64,000 nucleotides of DNA, taken from Thinopyrum elongatum (taxonomy: Eukaryota > Streptophyta > Magnoliopsida > Poales > Poaceae). Location of the stretch: the NCBI GenBank assembly GCA_011799875.1, contig CM022299.1:33810755-33874754 (forward strand), in the 5' to 3' direction. The position numbers and the translations under genes are program-made. Positions 23,213-34,885 of the stretch are shown here, one piece after another (position 1 is the stretch's first letter; the number at the start of each line of letters is the position of its first letter). The notes below the pieces were generated by a model. That model made no database searches. It saw only the letters and a program-made list of their open reading frames with translations, and was not told the DNA's origin.

Positions 23213-25706
23213 CAAAGGGGAACATATTGTGTAGAAATACGGGACCCAGAATGGCAATCTCGTCGACTAGGTGAACTAGGACGCGCGTCATAATATTGAA
23301 GAAGGATGGTGGGAACACCAACTCAAAACTGACAAGACATTGGACTAAATCATTCCGTAACCTTGGTAGGATTTCCGGATCGATTACCTTCTGAGAAATT
23401 GCATTGAGGAATCCACATAGCTTCACAATGGCTAATCGAACATTTTCTGGTAGAAGCCCCCTCAATGCAACCGAAAGCAGTTGCGTCATAATCACATGGC
23501 AGTCATGAGACTTTAGGTTCAGGAACTTTTTCTCTGCCATATTTATTATTCCCTTTATATTCGACGAGAAGCCAGACGGGACCTTGATACTGAGCAGGCA
23601 CTCAAAGAAGATTTCCTTCTCTGCTTTGGTAAGAGCGTAGCTGGCAGGACCTTGATACTGCTTTGGATGCATGTCATCTTTTTCGTTCACACGTTGCTGG
23701 TCCTCCCGTGCCTCCGGTGTATCTTTTGTCTTCCCGTACATGCCCAAGAAGCCTAGCAGGTTCACGCAAACATTCTTTGTCACGTGCATCACGTCGATTG
23801 CAAAGCGGACCTCCAGGTCTTTCCAATAGGGTAGGTCCCAAAATATAGATTTCTTCTTCCACATGGGTGCGCGTCCCTCAGCGTCATTCAGAACAGATTA
23901 TCCGCCAGGACCCTTTCCAAAGATTACTTGTAAATCCTTGACCATATCAAGTATATCAGCACCAGTACGGAGGACAGGCTTCTTCTGGTGATCTTCCTCA
24001 CCTTTGAAATGCTTGCCTTTCTTTCTTAAGGGATGCCTGCTCAGAAGAAATCGACGATGTCCCAAGTACACATTCTTCTTGCATTTGTCCAAATATATAC
24101 TTTCAGTCTCATCTAAATAGTGCATGCATGCGTTGTATCCCTTGTTTGTCTGTCCTGAGAGGTTACTAAGAGCAGGCTAATCATTGATGGTTACAAACAG
24201 CAATGCTCGTAGGTCAAATTCCTACTGTTTGTGCTCATCCCACACACGTACACCTTTTTTATTCCACAACTGTAAAAGTTCTTCAACTAATGGCCTTAGG
24301 TACACATCAATGTCGATGCCGGGTTGCTTAGGGACTTGGATGAGCATTGGCATCATAAGGAACTTCCGCTTCATGCACAACCAAGGAGGAAGGTTATAGA
24401 TACATAGAGTCACGGGCCAGGTGCTATGATTGTTGCTCTGCTCCCCAAAAGGATTAATGCCATCTGCACTTAAACCAAACCATACGTTCCTTGCGTCATC
24501 TGCAAAGTCCCACCACTTTCTCTCGATTTTTCTCCACTACGACCCGTCAGCGGGTACTCTCAACTTACCGTCTTTCTTACGATCTTCTTTGTGCCATTGC
24601 AACAACTTGGCATGCTCTTTGTTTCTGAACAGACATTTCAACCGTGGTATTATAGGAGCATACCACATCACCTTGGCAGGAACCCTCTTCCTGGGGCGCT
24701 CTCCCTCAACATCACTAGGGTCATCTTGTATGATTTTTTACCGCAATGCACCGCATACCGGGCATGCGTTCAAATTCTCGTACTCACCACGGTAGAGGAT
24801 GCAATCATTAGGGCATGCATGTATCTTCTACACCTCCAATCCTAGAGGGTAGAGAACCTTCTTTGCTTCGTACGTACTGTCAGGCAATTCGTTATCCTTT
24901 GGAAGCTTCTTCTTCACTATTTTCAGTAGCTTCCCAAATCCCTTGTCAGTTACACCATTCTCTGCCTTCCATTGCAACAATTCCAATGCGGTATCGAGCT
25001 TTGTGTTGCCATCTTCGCAATTTGGGTACAACCCTTTTTTGTGATCCTCTAACATGCGATCGAACTTCAACTTCTCCCTTTCACTTTCGCATTCTCTCTG
25101 TGCATCAACAATGACCCAGCGAAGATCATCATCGGGCACATCGTCTGGTTCCTCTTGATCTTCAGCTTCCCCCGTTGCAGTATCACCGTATTCAGGGGGA
25201 TTGTTGTCATCATCCTCTTCTTCTTCGTTGTCTTCCATCATAACCCCTCTTTCTCCCTGCTTGGTCCAAACATTATAGTGTGGCATGAAACCCTTCTCAA
25301 GTAGGTGGATGTGAAGGGTTTTCGAGGAAGAGTGATCCTTCATATTCCCACAGACAGTACATGGACAATACATAAAACCATTCTGCTTGTTTGCCTCAGC
25401 CACTTCAAGAAAATTATGCAGGCCCGTAATGTAGTCGAGGGTGCGTCACTCACCGTACATCCATTGCCGGTTCATCTGCGTGCATTATATAATTAAGTAT
25501 ACCAAAAACCATTACAGAACATCATGAATTAATAGAGAAATGACCAAATTAATACAAGTTCATCATCACATTAAAACCAAAGTACAGTAGTGATCAAATG
25601 TTATTACTGAAAAAATAAATACATAAAGTTCATACATAGTTCTCATAGAACAACATACAGCTCTCTAGAGCATCTAATTAAAACATACATTGAAACTAAC
25701 ATACAA

Positions 25707-26155
25707 CTATGTAAAACATTTAAATGCAACAACAAATGCGATCAAAATCGCAACTAAGGTAGCCATTGAACCAACAACATAATGATACCAAGCCTCATTA
25801 TCAATGGCATACTTTCTAATCTTTCTAATCTTCAAGCGCATATCATCCATCTGGATCTTGTGTAGATCGACGACATCGGCAACATGCAACTCCAATTTCA
25901 TCTTCTCTTCTTCAACTCTTTTCAATTTCTTTTTCAAATACTTGTTTTCTTTTTCAACTAAATTTAACCTCTCGACAAGAGGGTCGGTTGGAATTTCTGG
26001 TTCACATACCACCTAGATAAAAACATCTATGTCACGTTGGTCGGCATAATTATCATAAACACTAAATGAAACAAATAGTTATAAAAGATAATATACCACA
26101 TCTGAATCATAGACCGGACGAGGGCCGATGGGGGCGGATACCAAACCATGGCACT
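25707..26155 (-). CDS. CACTA-borne small coiled-coil, tail-anchored protein (101 aa terminal ORF, probable upstream exon)
   Basis: The terminal ORF (26012-25707) is open for 101 codons. The N-terminus EPEIPTDPLVERLNLVEKEN leads into a Lys/Glu heptad-rich coiled coil (YLKKKLKRVEEEKMKLELHV, then KIQMDDMRLKIRKIRKYAI). It ends in a single hydrophobic segment (VVGSMATLVAILIAFVVAF) three residues from the C-terminus, a tail-anchor layout. A splice acceptor (TTTATCTAG) precedes it. An upstream exon at about 26101-26155 reads in the same phase (SAPIGPRPVYDSDV, then GTATAT donor), so the mature N-terminus probably lies in the leader exon near 26270-26400. The gene sits between the terminal promoter and TNPD. 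CACTA-2 has lost it. I recall similar uncharacterised predicted proteins in wheat; function unknown. Confidence 0.68.
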
Positions 26156-26524
26156 ATATAGTAACAAACAATAATAAAAGTAAGAAATTTATACAAGTAT
26201 CTATCTAAATCATACAAGTAAGAATTTTTTCTTTTAAAAAGAAGATAAGAACAAGAGGCTCACCACGGTGGTGCCGGCGACGAGATCGGCGCGGGCAATC
26301 GACGGCGGTGAGGACGGGGACGGGACGGGACGGACCGCCAAACCTAGACAAATCTTGGGGGAAATGGAGCTTGGAGGTCGAGCTTGGAGAGGAGAAAGCT
26401 TAAGCGTGGCTCGGGCATTTCATCGAACACCTCATGTGCATAGGAGGTGAGAGCAGAGCAGCACACACCTCCCACACGCCGGCCGGCCAAAAAACAGAGG
26501 AGTGAGCGGGCAGGGGCGAGCATA

Positions 26525-26888
26525 TATATAGGCATATCTTTAGTCCTGGTTGGTGGCTAGAACCGGGACTAAAGGTCAGCATATATATAGGCATATCTTT
26601 AGTCCCGGTTCGTGGCTAGAACCGGGACAAAAGACTGACCTTTAGTCCCGGTTCCAGCCACCAACCAGGACTAAAGGGGCTGCGCCAGGAGCGAGGACCT
26701 TTAGTCCCGGTTCGTGTTTGGAACCGGGAGTAAAGGGGTCAGACGAACCGGGACTGGTGCCTGCCGAGGCCCGGCCGGCGTCCTAGCCTCACGAACTGGG
26801 ACTGATGCACCCATTAGTCCCGGTTCATAACACGACTGGGACTAATGCAATTATTTGGCCTAGACCAAAGCCCGGTTTTCTACTAGTG
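26525..26888 (-). promoter_or_regulatory. CACTA-1 terminus, subterminal repeats and promoter
   Basis: The terminal inverted repeat CACTAGTAGAAAACCGGGC ends at 26888. Inward come at least eight copies of the motif AGTCCCGGTT(C/G)GTGG or its inverse (ACCGGGACTAAAG). Then, on the minus strand, comes GCCTATATATATGCTCGCCC, whose TATA box starts the leftward transcript near 26500. The transposase complex is expected to bind these repeats. A 5' leader with CTTTCTCCTCTCCAAGCTCGA follows, nearly the same as in CACTA-2. Confidence 0.92.
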
Positions 26889-27031
26889 TATAAGGTGAAA
26901 AGCGCCCACATAAATTAAACTACATATTCACAGAACTGATACAAGTAAAATTTTCGAGTAATATTTAGTTATTTTGATGCAACACAACCACGGACAATAA
27001 TTAAGGTAAATTAAGAAATGCAAATGCATAC

Positions 27032-27575
27032 CAAAGATGAAGATATCCAGACTTTTGTTTGGCTAGTATTTGTAGACCAATATTTTCTCCTCTTCTTGGG
27101 AGCAACATCCCAAGAACCTAACCAAATTTGTGCTGGAATTTGGCTATGAGCTGGACTTCATTTTTAAACTCAACGAAACTTAGTCCTGAATGTGAAGCAA
27201 GTCTCTTAACCGCTATCTCCAACCCATCTGGAAGCTGGCCCTGAGAAAAAAAATCTAACGAAAAGTTAGGCTCTCCCGCATCTTTGTTGTAATTAATCAT
27301 CCTCTCCTGCCCGTTTAAAAGTTAGTACTATAAGATAGCTAGCTTCAATGTAGACATACTTTTTTCATACAAGAGATCATATTAGGCTGCTAAAACAGTT
27401 CACAAGAAAAAGATGTAAACCTCATAGGCCTACGAATGTACCTTGTAGACAGCACCAAAGCCACCTTGTCCAAGTTTGTTTTCTTCTGAAAAATTACTTG
27501 TGGCCCCCAATAGATGCTCAAAGTGAAACAAAGAGAACTCTGAATTCTTCCCATGCCAAACTAGGTTCTCTCCCC
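27032..27575 (-). pseudogene. CRK (cysteine-rich receptor-like kinase) kinase-domain exons, broken
   Basis: Two exons are visible. The first (27575-27442) follows acceptor AAATTTAG, encodes [20 protein letters not shown] then [12 protein letters not shown] (glycine loop), and ends at donor GTAC. The second (27240-27032) follows TTTTCTCAG, encodes [19 protein letters not shown] with the catalytic Lys, then [14 protein letters not shown] small deletion after QHK shifts the frame; then [20 protein letters not shown], a TAG stop and PNKSLDIFIF before donor GTATGC. These motifs are characteristic of grass DUF26-type receptor kinases. Later kinase exons are absent; CACTA-1 starts 140 bp further on. 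The matching ectodomain exon lies at 40930-41673 on the same strand. Confidence 0.9.
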
Positions 27576-28026
27576 CTAAATTTCAAGCTAGCATCAGATA
27601 TTATAGCATAACATTATTTATTACCACTAATAAGCATTGATCAAAAAGAACGTGACGGAACAACGTTCCACTTGATCATTATCATATGTTTTCTTTTCCT
27701 TTTGAGCCGATGAGAGTAACAAATAAAGAAGAGACACTTCTTCTTCGGTACAACCCCCTAAACACATCAAGGATGGAGATCTCGATATACCCCTTCATAA
27801 TAAAGGGTAGGATGGTTCTCTCCCCCTAAATTTTGAGCTAGCATCAGATATGATAGCATAACATTATTTATTACCACTAATTAAGCACTGACCATAAAGA
27901 ACATGACGGAACAACGTTCCACTAGATCATTAGCATACGTTTTCTTTACCTTTTGAGCCGATGAGAATAACAAATAAAGAAGAGACACTTCTTCGGTACA
28001 AACCCCTAAACACATCAACGACGGAG
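27567..28026. repeat. Tandem duplication, 250-bp unit, at the CRK exon/intron border
   Basis: GGTTCTCTCCCCCTAAATTT starts unit 1 at about 27564 and unit 2 at 27814. Unit 1 ends in CTTCATAATAAAGGGTAGGATGG. Unit 2 is interrupted at 28026 by Angela-2 and finishes at 36648-36690 with the same CTTCATAATAAAGGGTAGGATGG. The duplicated unit contains the splice acceptor of the first kinase exon. The duplication predates Angela-2. Confidence 0.92.
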
Positions 28027-29781
28027 TGTTGGGAAACGTTGCATGGAAAAAAAATCTACGCACACGCAATGATCTATCCATGGAGATGCATAGCAACGAG
28101 GGGGAGAGTGTGTCTACGTAGCCTCGTAGATCGTAAACGGAACTGTTTAACAACCCGGTTGATGTAGTCGAACTTCTTCTAGCTCCGACCGATCAAGTAC
28201 CGAACACACGGCACCTCCGAGTTCTGCACACGTTCAGCTCGGTGACATCCCTCATCTTCTTGATCCAGCAAGACGTCGAGGTAGTAGATGAGTTCCGTTA
28301 GCACGATGGCGTGGTGACGGTGATGGTGAAATGATCCTCACAGGGCTTCGCCTAAGCACCGTGAGAATATGACCGGGGGTGTAATCTGTGGAAGGGGGCG
28401 CCGCACACGGCTAACAATTGATGTTCTCTGTTCTAGGCGCCCCCCTCACCACATATATATAGGTGGGAGGGGGAAGGGAGAGGCCAGGAGGCGCCCAAGG
28501 GCTGGCCGCCGGCCCCCTTGGGGCTTCCTTGCCCTGTGCCCCCCTGCCATATTTGACGGAGGGTGAAGGAAAGAAGGGGGGAGAGAGAAGGAAGTGGGAA
28601 TCCTAATCCACACTTGCCTTTCTCCCTTCCCCTTTCCTTCTCCATCCCTGGCTAGCCCATATGGGGGGCGCACCAGCCCCTTGTGGCTGGTGTGTTCCCC
28701 TCTTGGCCCATAAGGCCCATATCTTTTGCCGGGGGTGCCCGGAACCCCTTCCGGTGATCCGATATGTACCCGGTACCCTCCGGAACACTTCCGGTGTTCG
28801 AATACTATCGTCCTATACATCAATCTTTACCTCTCGACCATTTCGAGACTCCTCATCATGTCTGTGATCTCAACCAGGACTCCAACAACATTCGGTCACC
28901 AAATCACATAACTCGTATAATACAATATCGTCATCGAAAGTTAAGCGTGCGGACCCTACGGGTTCGAGAACTATGTAGACATGACCGAGACACCTCTCCG
29001 GTCAATAACCAATAGTGGAACCTGGATGCTCATATTGGCTCCTACATATTCTACGAAGATCTTTATCAGTCGAACCGTTATGACAACATACGTTATTCCC
29101 TTTGTCTATCGGTATGTTACTTGCCCGAGATTCGATCGTCGGTATCTTCATACCTAGTTTAATCTCGTTACCGGCAAGTCTCTTTACTCGTTCCATAATA
29201 CATCACCTCATGACTAATTCCTTAGTCATTTGCTTGCAAGCTTATGATGTGTATTACCGAGAGGGCCCAGAGATACCTCTCCAAAACTCGGAGTGACAAA
29301 TCCTAATCTCGATCTATGCCAACTCAACAAACACCTTCGGAGATACATGTAGAGCATCTTTATGATCACCCAGTTACATTGTGACATTTGATAGCACACA
29401 AAGTATTCCTCCGGTACCTGGGAGTTGTATAATCTCATAGTCGAAGGAATATGTATTTGACATGAAGAAAGCAATAGCAATAAAACTGAACGATCATTAT
29501 GCTAAGCTAACGGATGGGTCTTGTCCATCACATCATTCTCCTAATGATGTGATCCCTTTATCAAATGACAACTCATGTCCATGGTTAGGAAACCTTAACC
29601 ATCTTTGATCAACGAGCTAGTCAAGTAGAGGCTCACTAGGGACACGGTGTTTGTTTATGTATTCACACATGTATTTAAGTTTCGGATCAATACAATTCTA
29701 GCATGAATAATAAACCTTTATCATGAATAAGAAAATATAAAATAACAACTTTATTATTGCCTCTAGGGCATATTTCCTTCA
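28027..29781 (-). repeat. 3' LTR of Angela-2 (1755 bp)
   Basis: In plus reading it starts TGTTGGGAAACGTTGCATGG and ends GGCATATTTCCTTCA. A TATA box (minus-strand TATATATA) lies near 28455. It lacks the internal deletion seen in the 3' LTR of Angela-1. Confidence 0.96.
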
Positions 29782-29960
29782 GTCTCCCACTTGCACTAGA
29801 GTCAATAATCTAGTTCACATCGCCATGTGATTTAACACCAATAGTTCACATCGTCATGTGATTAACACCCATAGTTCACATCGCCATGTGACCAACACCC
29901 AAAGGGTTTACTAGAGTCAATAATCTAGTTCACATCGCCATGTGATTAACACCCAAAGAG
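29782..29960 (-). repeat. Polypurine tract and hairpin repeats of Angela-2
   Basis: The minus strand reads AGTGCAAGTGGGAGACTG directly before the 3' LTR. Upstream are four copies of the CACATGGCGATGTG hairpin, one with a single change (CACATGACGATGTG), against three in Angela-1. Confidence 0.85.
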
Positions 29961-32850
29961 TACTAAGGTGTGATCATGTTTTGCTTGTGAGAGAAGTTTA
30001 GTCAACGGGTCTGTCACATTCAGATCCATATGTATATTTGCAAATTTCTATGTCTACAATGCTCTTCATGGTGCTACTCTAGCTAATTGCTCCCACTTTC
30101 AATACGTATCCAGATTGAGACTCAGAGTCATCTGGATCGGTGTAAAAGCTTGCATCAACGTAACTCTTTACGACGAACTCTTTATCACCTCCATAACCGA
30201 GAAATATTTCCTTAGTCCTCTAAGGATAATTTTGACCGCTGTCTAGTGATCCACTCCTGGATCACTATTGTACCCCCTTGCCAAACTCATGGCAAAGTAC
30301 ACAATAGGTCTGGTACACATCATGCCATACTTTATAGAACCTATGGCTGAGGCATAGGGAATGACTTTCATTCTCTCTCTATCTTCTGTCGTGGTCGGGC
30401 TTTGAGTCTTACTCAATTTCACACCTTACAATATAGGCAAGAACTTTTTCTTTGGCTGATCCATTTTGAACTCCTTCAAAATCTTGTCAAGGTATGTACT
30501 CATTGAAAGTCTTATCAAGCATCTTGATCTATCTCTATAGATCTTGATGCCCAATATGTAAGCAGCTTCAACCGAGGTCTTTCATTGAAAAATTCTTATT
30601 CAAGTATCCTTTCATGCTATCTAGAAATTCTATATCATTTCCAATCAACAATATGTCATCTACATATAATATTAGAAATGCTACAGAGCTCCCACTCACT
30701 TTCTTGTAAATACAGCCTTCACCGAAAGTCTGTATAAAACAATATGTTTTGATCACATTATCAAAGCGTATATTCCAACTCTGAGATGCTTGCACCAGTC
30801 CATAGATTGATCGCTGGAGCTCGCACACTTTGTTAGCACCTTTAGGATCGACAAAACCTTTTGGTTGCATCATATACAATTCTTCTTTAAGAAATCCATT
30901 AAGGAATGCAATTTTGACGTCCATTTGCCAGATTTCATAATCATAAAATGCGGCAATTGCTAACATGATTCGGACGGACATAAGCATCGCTACGGGTGAG
31001 AAAGTCTCATCGTAGTCAACCCCTTGAACTTGTCGAAAACCTTTTGTGACAAGTCGAGCTTTGTAGATAGCAACACTACCATCAGCGTCCGTCTTCCTAT
31101 TGAAGATCCATTTATTCTCTATGGCTTGCCGATCATCGGGCAAGTCCACCAAAGTCCACACTTTGTTCTCATACATGGATGCTATCTCAGATTTTATGGC
31201 CTCAAGCCATCTTTCAGAATCTGGGCTCATCATAGCTTCTTCATAGTTCGTAGGTTCGCCTTGGTCTAGTAACATGACTTCCAGTACAGGATTCCCGTAC
31301 CACTCTGGTGCGGATTATGTTCTGGTTGACCTACGAAGTTCTGTAGTAACTTGATCCAAAGTTTTATGATCATCATCATTAGCTTCCTCTCTAGTTGGTG
31401 TAGGCATCACGGGAACGGTTTTCTCTGATGTGCTACTTTCCAATTCGAGGGAAGGTACAATTACCTCATTAAGTTCTACTTTCCTCCCACTCACTTCTTT
31501 CGAGAGAAACTCCTTCTCTAGAAAGGTTCCATTCTTGGCAACAAAAATCTTGCCTTCGGATCTATGGTAGAAGGTGTACCCAATTGTTTCCTTAGGGTAT
31601 CCTATGAAGACGCACTTCTCCGATTTGGGTTCGAGCTTATCAGGCTGAAGCCTTTTGCCATAAGTGTTGCAACCCCAAACTTTAAGAAATGACAGCTTAG
31701 GTTTCTTGCCAAACCATAGTTCATACGGTGTCGTCTCAACGGATTTAGACGGTGCCCAATTTAACGTGAATGCGGCTGTCTCTAATGCATAACCCCAAAA
31801 CGATAGTGGTAAATCGGTAAGAGACATCATAGATCGCACCATATCTAATAAAGTACGGTTACGACGTTCGGACACACCATTACGCTGTGGTGTTCCAGGT
31901 GGCGTGAGTTGTGAAACAATTCCACGTTGTTTTAAATGAAGGCCAAACTCGTAACTCAAAATTCGCCTCTGCGATCGGATCATAGAAACTTTATTTTCTT
32001 GTTACGTTGATTCTCAATTTCACTCTGAAATTCTTTGAACTTTTCAAATGTTTCAGACTTGTGTTTCATCAAGTAGATATACCCATATGCATTCAAATCA
32101 TCAGTGAAGGTAAGAAAATAACGATACCCGCCGCGTGCTTCAACACTCATCGGACCGCATACATCGGTATGTATTATTTCCAATAAGTCATTAGCTCGCT
32201 CCATTGTTCCGGAGAACGGAGTTTTAGTCATCTTGCCCATGAGGCATGGTTCGCAAGTATCAAATGATTCATAATCAAGTGATTCCAAAAGTCCATCTGC
32301 ATAGAGTTTCTTCATGCGCTTTACACCAATATGACCTAAGCGGCAATGCCACAAGTATGTTGCACTATCATTATCAACTTTGCATCTTTTGGCATCAATA
32401 TTATGAATATGTGTATCACTATGATTGAGATTCAATAAACCATTCACATTGGGTGTATGACCATAGAAGGTTTTATTCATGTAAACAGAACAACAATTAT
32501 TCTCTGACTTAAATGAATAACCGTATTGCAATAAATATGATCCAATCATATTCATGCTCAACGCAAACACCAAATAACATTTAGGTTCAACACTAATCCC
32601 GAAGGTAGAGGGAGTGTGCGATGGTGATCGTATCAACCTTGGAATCACTTCCAACACACATCGACACCTCGCCCTTAACTAGTCTTTGTTTATTCTGCAA
32701 CTCCTGTTTCGAGTTACTAATCTCAGCAACTGAACGAGTATCAAATACCCAGGTGTTACTACGAATACTAGTAAGGTACACATCAATAACATGTATATCA
32801 AATATACCTTTGTTCACTTTGCCATCCTTCCTATCCGCCAAATATTTGGG
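29946..32850 (-). pseudogene. Angela-2 pol (protease-integrase-RT-RNase H), broken
   Basis: The protease signature is mutated to DTR (WVFDTRSVAEISN). Integrase is in two frames. 32657-31980 holds WHCRLGHIGVKRMKKL, CEPC and HTDVCGPMSVEARGGYRYFL; 31983-31315 continues with GIVSQLTPPGTPQRNGVSER and FWGYALETAAFTL. A frameshift lies at about 31980, near the core catalytic Asp. RT (31275-30568) is uninterrupted through WQMDVKIAFLNGFLKEELYM, IYGLVQASQSWN and the catalytic LYVDDILLIGND. RNase H carries the same deletion and the same TAG (GAIS*SS) as Angela-1. The longest usable domain is RT; the element could not be autonomous. Confidence 0.94.
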
Positions 32851-33612
32851 TTAGTTCCACTTCTAGTGACCATTTCCTTTGCAGTAGAAGCACTCAGTTT
32901 CAGGCTTGGGTCCAGCTTTGGGCTTCTTCACGGGAGTGGCAACTTGCTTGCCATTCTTCTTGAAGTTCCCTTTCTTTCCCTTGCCCTTTTTCTTGAAACT
33001 AGTGGTCTTGTTAACCATCAACCCTTGATGCTATTTCTTGATTTCTACCTTCGCCGATTTCGGCATCGCGAAGTGCTTGGGAATTGTTTTCGTCATCCCT
33101 TGCATATTATAGTTCATCACGAAGTTCTAGTAACTTGGTGATAGTGACTAGAGAACTCTGTCAATCACTATCTTATCTGGAAGATTAACTCTCACTTGAT
33201 TCAAGCGATTGTAGTACCCAGACATTCTGAGCGCATGCTCACTAGCTGAGCTATTCTCCTCCATCTTGTAGGCAAAGTACTTGTCAGAGGTCTCATACCT
33301 CTTAACATGGGCATGAGTCTGAAATACCAATTTCAGCTCTTGGAACATCTCATATGCTCTGTGGTGTTCAAAACATTTTTGAAGTCCCGGTTCTAAGCCG
33401 TAAAGCATGGTGCACTAAACTATTAAGTAGTCATCATACCGAGCTTGCCAGACGTTCATAACATCTGCATCTGCTCCTGCAATAGGTCTGTCACCTAGTG
33501 GTGCATCAAGGACATAATTCTTCTGTGCAGTAATGATGATAATCCTCAGATCACGGACCCAGTCCGCATCATTGCTAATATCATCTTTCAACTTAGTTTT
33601 CTCTAGGAACAT
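32851..33612 (-). pseudogene. Angela-2 gag, interrupted
   Basis: The start is MFLEKTKLKDDISNDADWVR at 33612. The first segment, through QKNYVLDAPLGD and MNVWQARYDDYLIV, ends in a TAG shared with Angela-1. The second segment (33408-33148) holds YETSDKYFAYKMEEN and ends in another shared TAG (VL*SL). Further shared stops are Y*NF and K*HQ. The zinc knuckle CFYCKGNGH*KWN*PKYL keeps its His but has two stops of its own. Codon for codon it is closely similar to Angela-1 gag. Confidence 0.93.
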
Positions 33613-34870
33613 ATCAAAAATAAAACAGGGGAGCTATACGCGAGCTATTGATCTATAACATAGATATGCAAATACTATCAGGACTAAGTTCATGATAAAT
33701 TAAGTTCAATTAATCAAATTACTTAAGAACTCCCACTTAAATAGACATCCCTCAAGTCATCTAAGTGATACGTGATCCAAATCAACTAACCCATGTCCGA
33801 TCATCACGTGAGATGGGGTAGTCATCAATGGTGAACATCTCTATGTTGATCATATCTACTATATGATTCACGTTCGACCTTTAGGTCTCCAGTGTTCCAA
33901 GGCCATGTCTGTACATGCTAGGCTCGTCAAGTTTAACCCGAGTATTCCGCATGTGCAAAACTGTCTTGCACCTGTTGTATGTGAACGTAGAGTCTATCAC
34001 ACCAGATCATCACGTGGTGTCTCAACACAACGAACTGTCGCAACGGTGCATACTCAGGGAGAACACTTATACCTTGAAATTTAGTGAAGGGATCATCTTA
34101 TAATGCTACCGCCGTACTAAGCAAAATAAGATGCATAAAATATAAACATCACATGCAATCAAAATATGTGACATGATATGGCCATCATCATCTTGTGCTT
34201 TTGATCTCCATCTCCAAAGCATCGTCATGATCGCCATTGTCATCGGCTCGACACCTTGATCTCCATCGTTGCGTCGTGGTCATCTCGCCAACTATTGCTT
34301 CTACAACTATCACTAACGCATAGTGATAAAGTAAAGCAATTACATGGCGTTTGCATTTCATACAATAAAGCGACAACCATAAGGCTCCTGCCAGTTGCCG
34401 ATAACTTACAAAACATGATCATCTCATATAACAACGTATATCACATCATGTCTTGACCATATCACATCACAACATGTCCTGCAAAAACAAGTTAGACGTC
34501 CTCTACTTTGTTGTTGCAAGTTTTACGTGGCTGCTACGGGCTTCTAGCAAGAGCCGTTCTTACCTACGCACAAAACCACAACGGTGTTTCGTCAAGTTTG
34601 CCGTTTTAACCTTCTTCAAGGACCGGCCGTAGTCAAATTCGATTCAACTAAAGTAGGAGAAACAGACACCCGCCAGCCACCTTTATGCAAAACTAGTTGC
34701 ATGTCTGTCGGTGGAACCGGTCTCATGTACGTGGACATGTAAGGTTGGTCCGGGCCGCTTCATCCCACAATACCGCCGAATCAAAATAAGACGTTGGTGG
34801 TAAGCATTATGACTATCACCGCCCACAACACTTTGTGTTCTACTCGTGCATATCATCTACGCATAGACCT

Positions 34871-34885
34871 GGCTCATGATGCCAC
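34871..34885 (-). other. Primer-binding site region of Angela-2
   Basis: The minus strand reads GTGGCATCATGAGCC immediately after the 5' LTR, a degenerate tRNA-Met complement typical of this Copia group. Confidence 0.8.

Larger units (their letters stand above)
17707..25475 (-). pseudogene. CACTA-1 TNPD-like transposase (Transposase_21 type), broken and split by a solo LTR
   Basis: This is the large catalytic transposase of a CACTA element. The start is MNRQWMYGE at 25475. Segments run leftward: a Cys-containing N-terminus (CPCTVCGNMKDHSS), an acidic linker (EDNEEEEDDDNN), ACPNDCILYRGEYE and ACPVCGALR, then YNLPPWLCMKRKFLMMPMLI and VYLRPLVEELLQLW. Next come IDVMHVTKNVCVNLLGFLG, the DUF4218-like region (VLVHLVDEIAILGPVFLHNM) and, beyond the solo LTR, the DUF4216-like C-terminus (TFYTIAQDKKSTNQNSGIRF, WELDYGHDFKVPLF) with a basic tail ending at 17707. 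Stops include GE*RT, GLEV*KI, EHKQ*EF, IND*PA and GG*SV. The Gypsy solo LTR interrupts it at 18746. CACTA-2 carries the same gene with mostly different lesions. Confidence 0.93.
6083..26888 (-). mobile_element. CACTA-1: CACTA transposon with three nested LTR elements (left end not in window)
   Basis: The right terminus (26888) reads on the minus strand CACTAGTAGAAAACCGGGC, nearly identical to the terminus of CACTA-2 at 47765. Going leftward come subterminal repeats (26540-26860), a TATA box, a small coiled-coil gene, the TNPD transposase, a 338-bp tandem array, a second block of subterminal-type repeats with its own TATA box (about 15985-16190), and a Transposase_24-like gene. That last gene is split by Angela-1 and cut at 6082 by the Gypsy element. 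The three bases next to the right terminus are TAT. The left terminus and matching TAT are not visible, so the second repeat block may instead mark a joined second CACTA. A Gypsy solo LTR interrupts TNPD. Confidence 0.85.
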
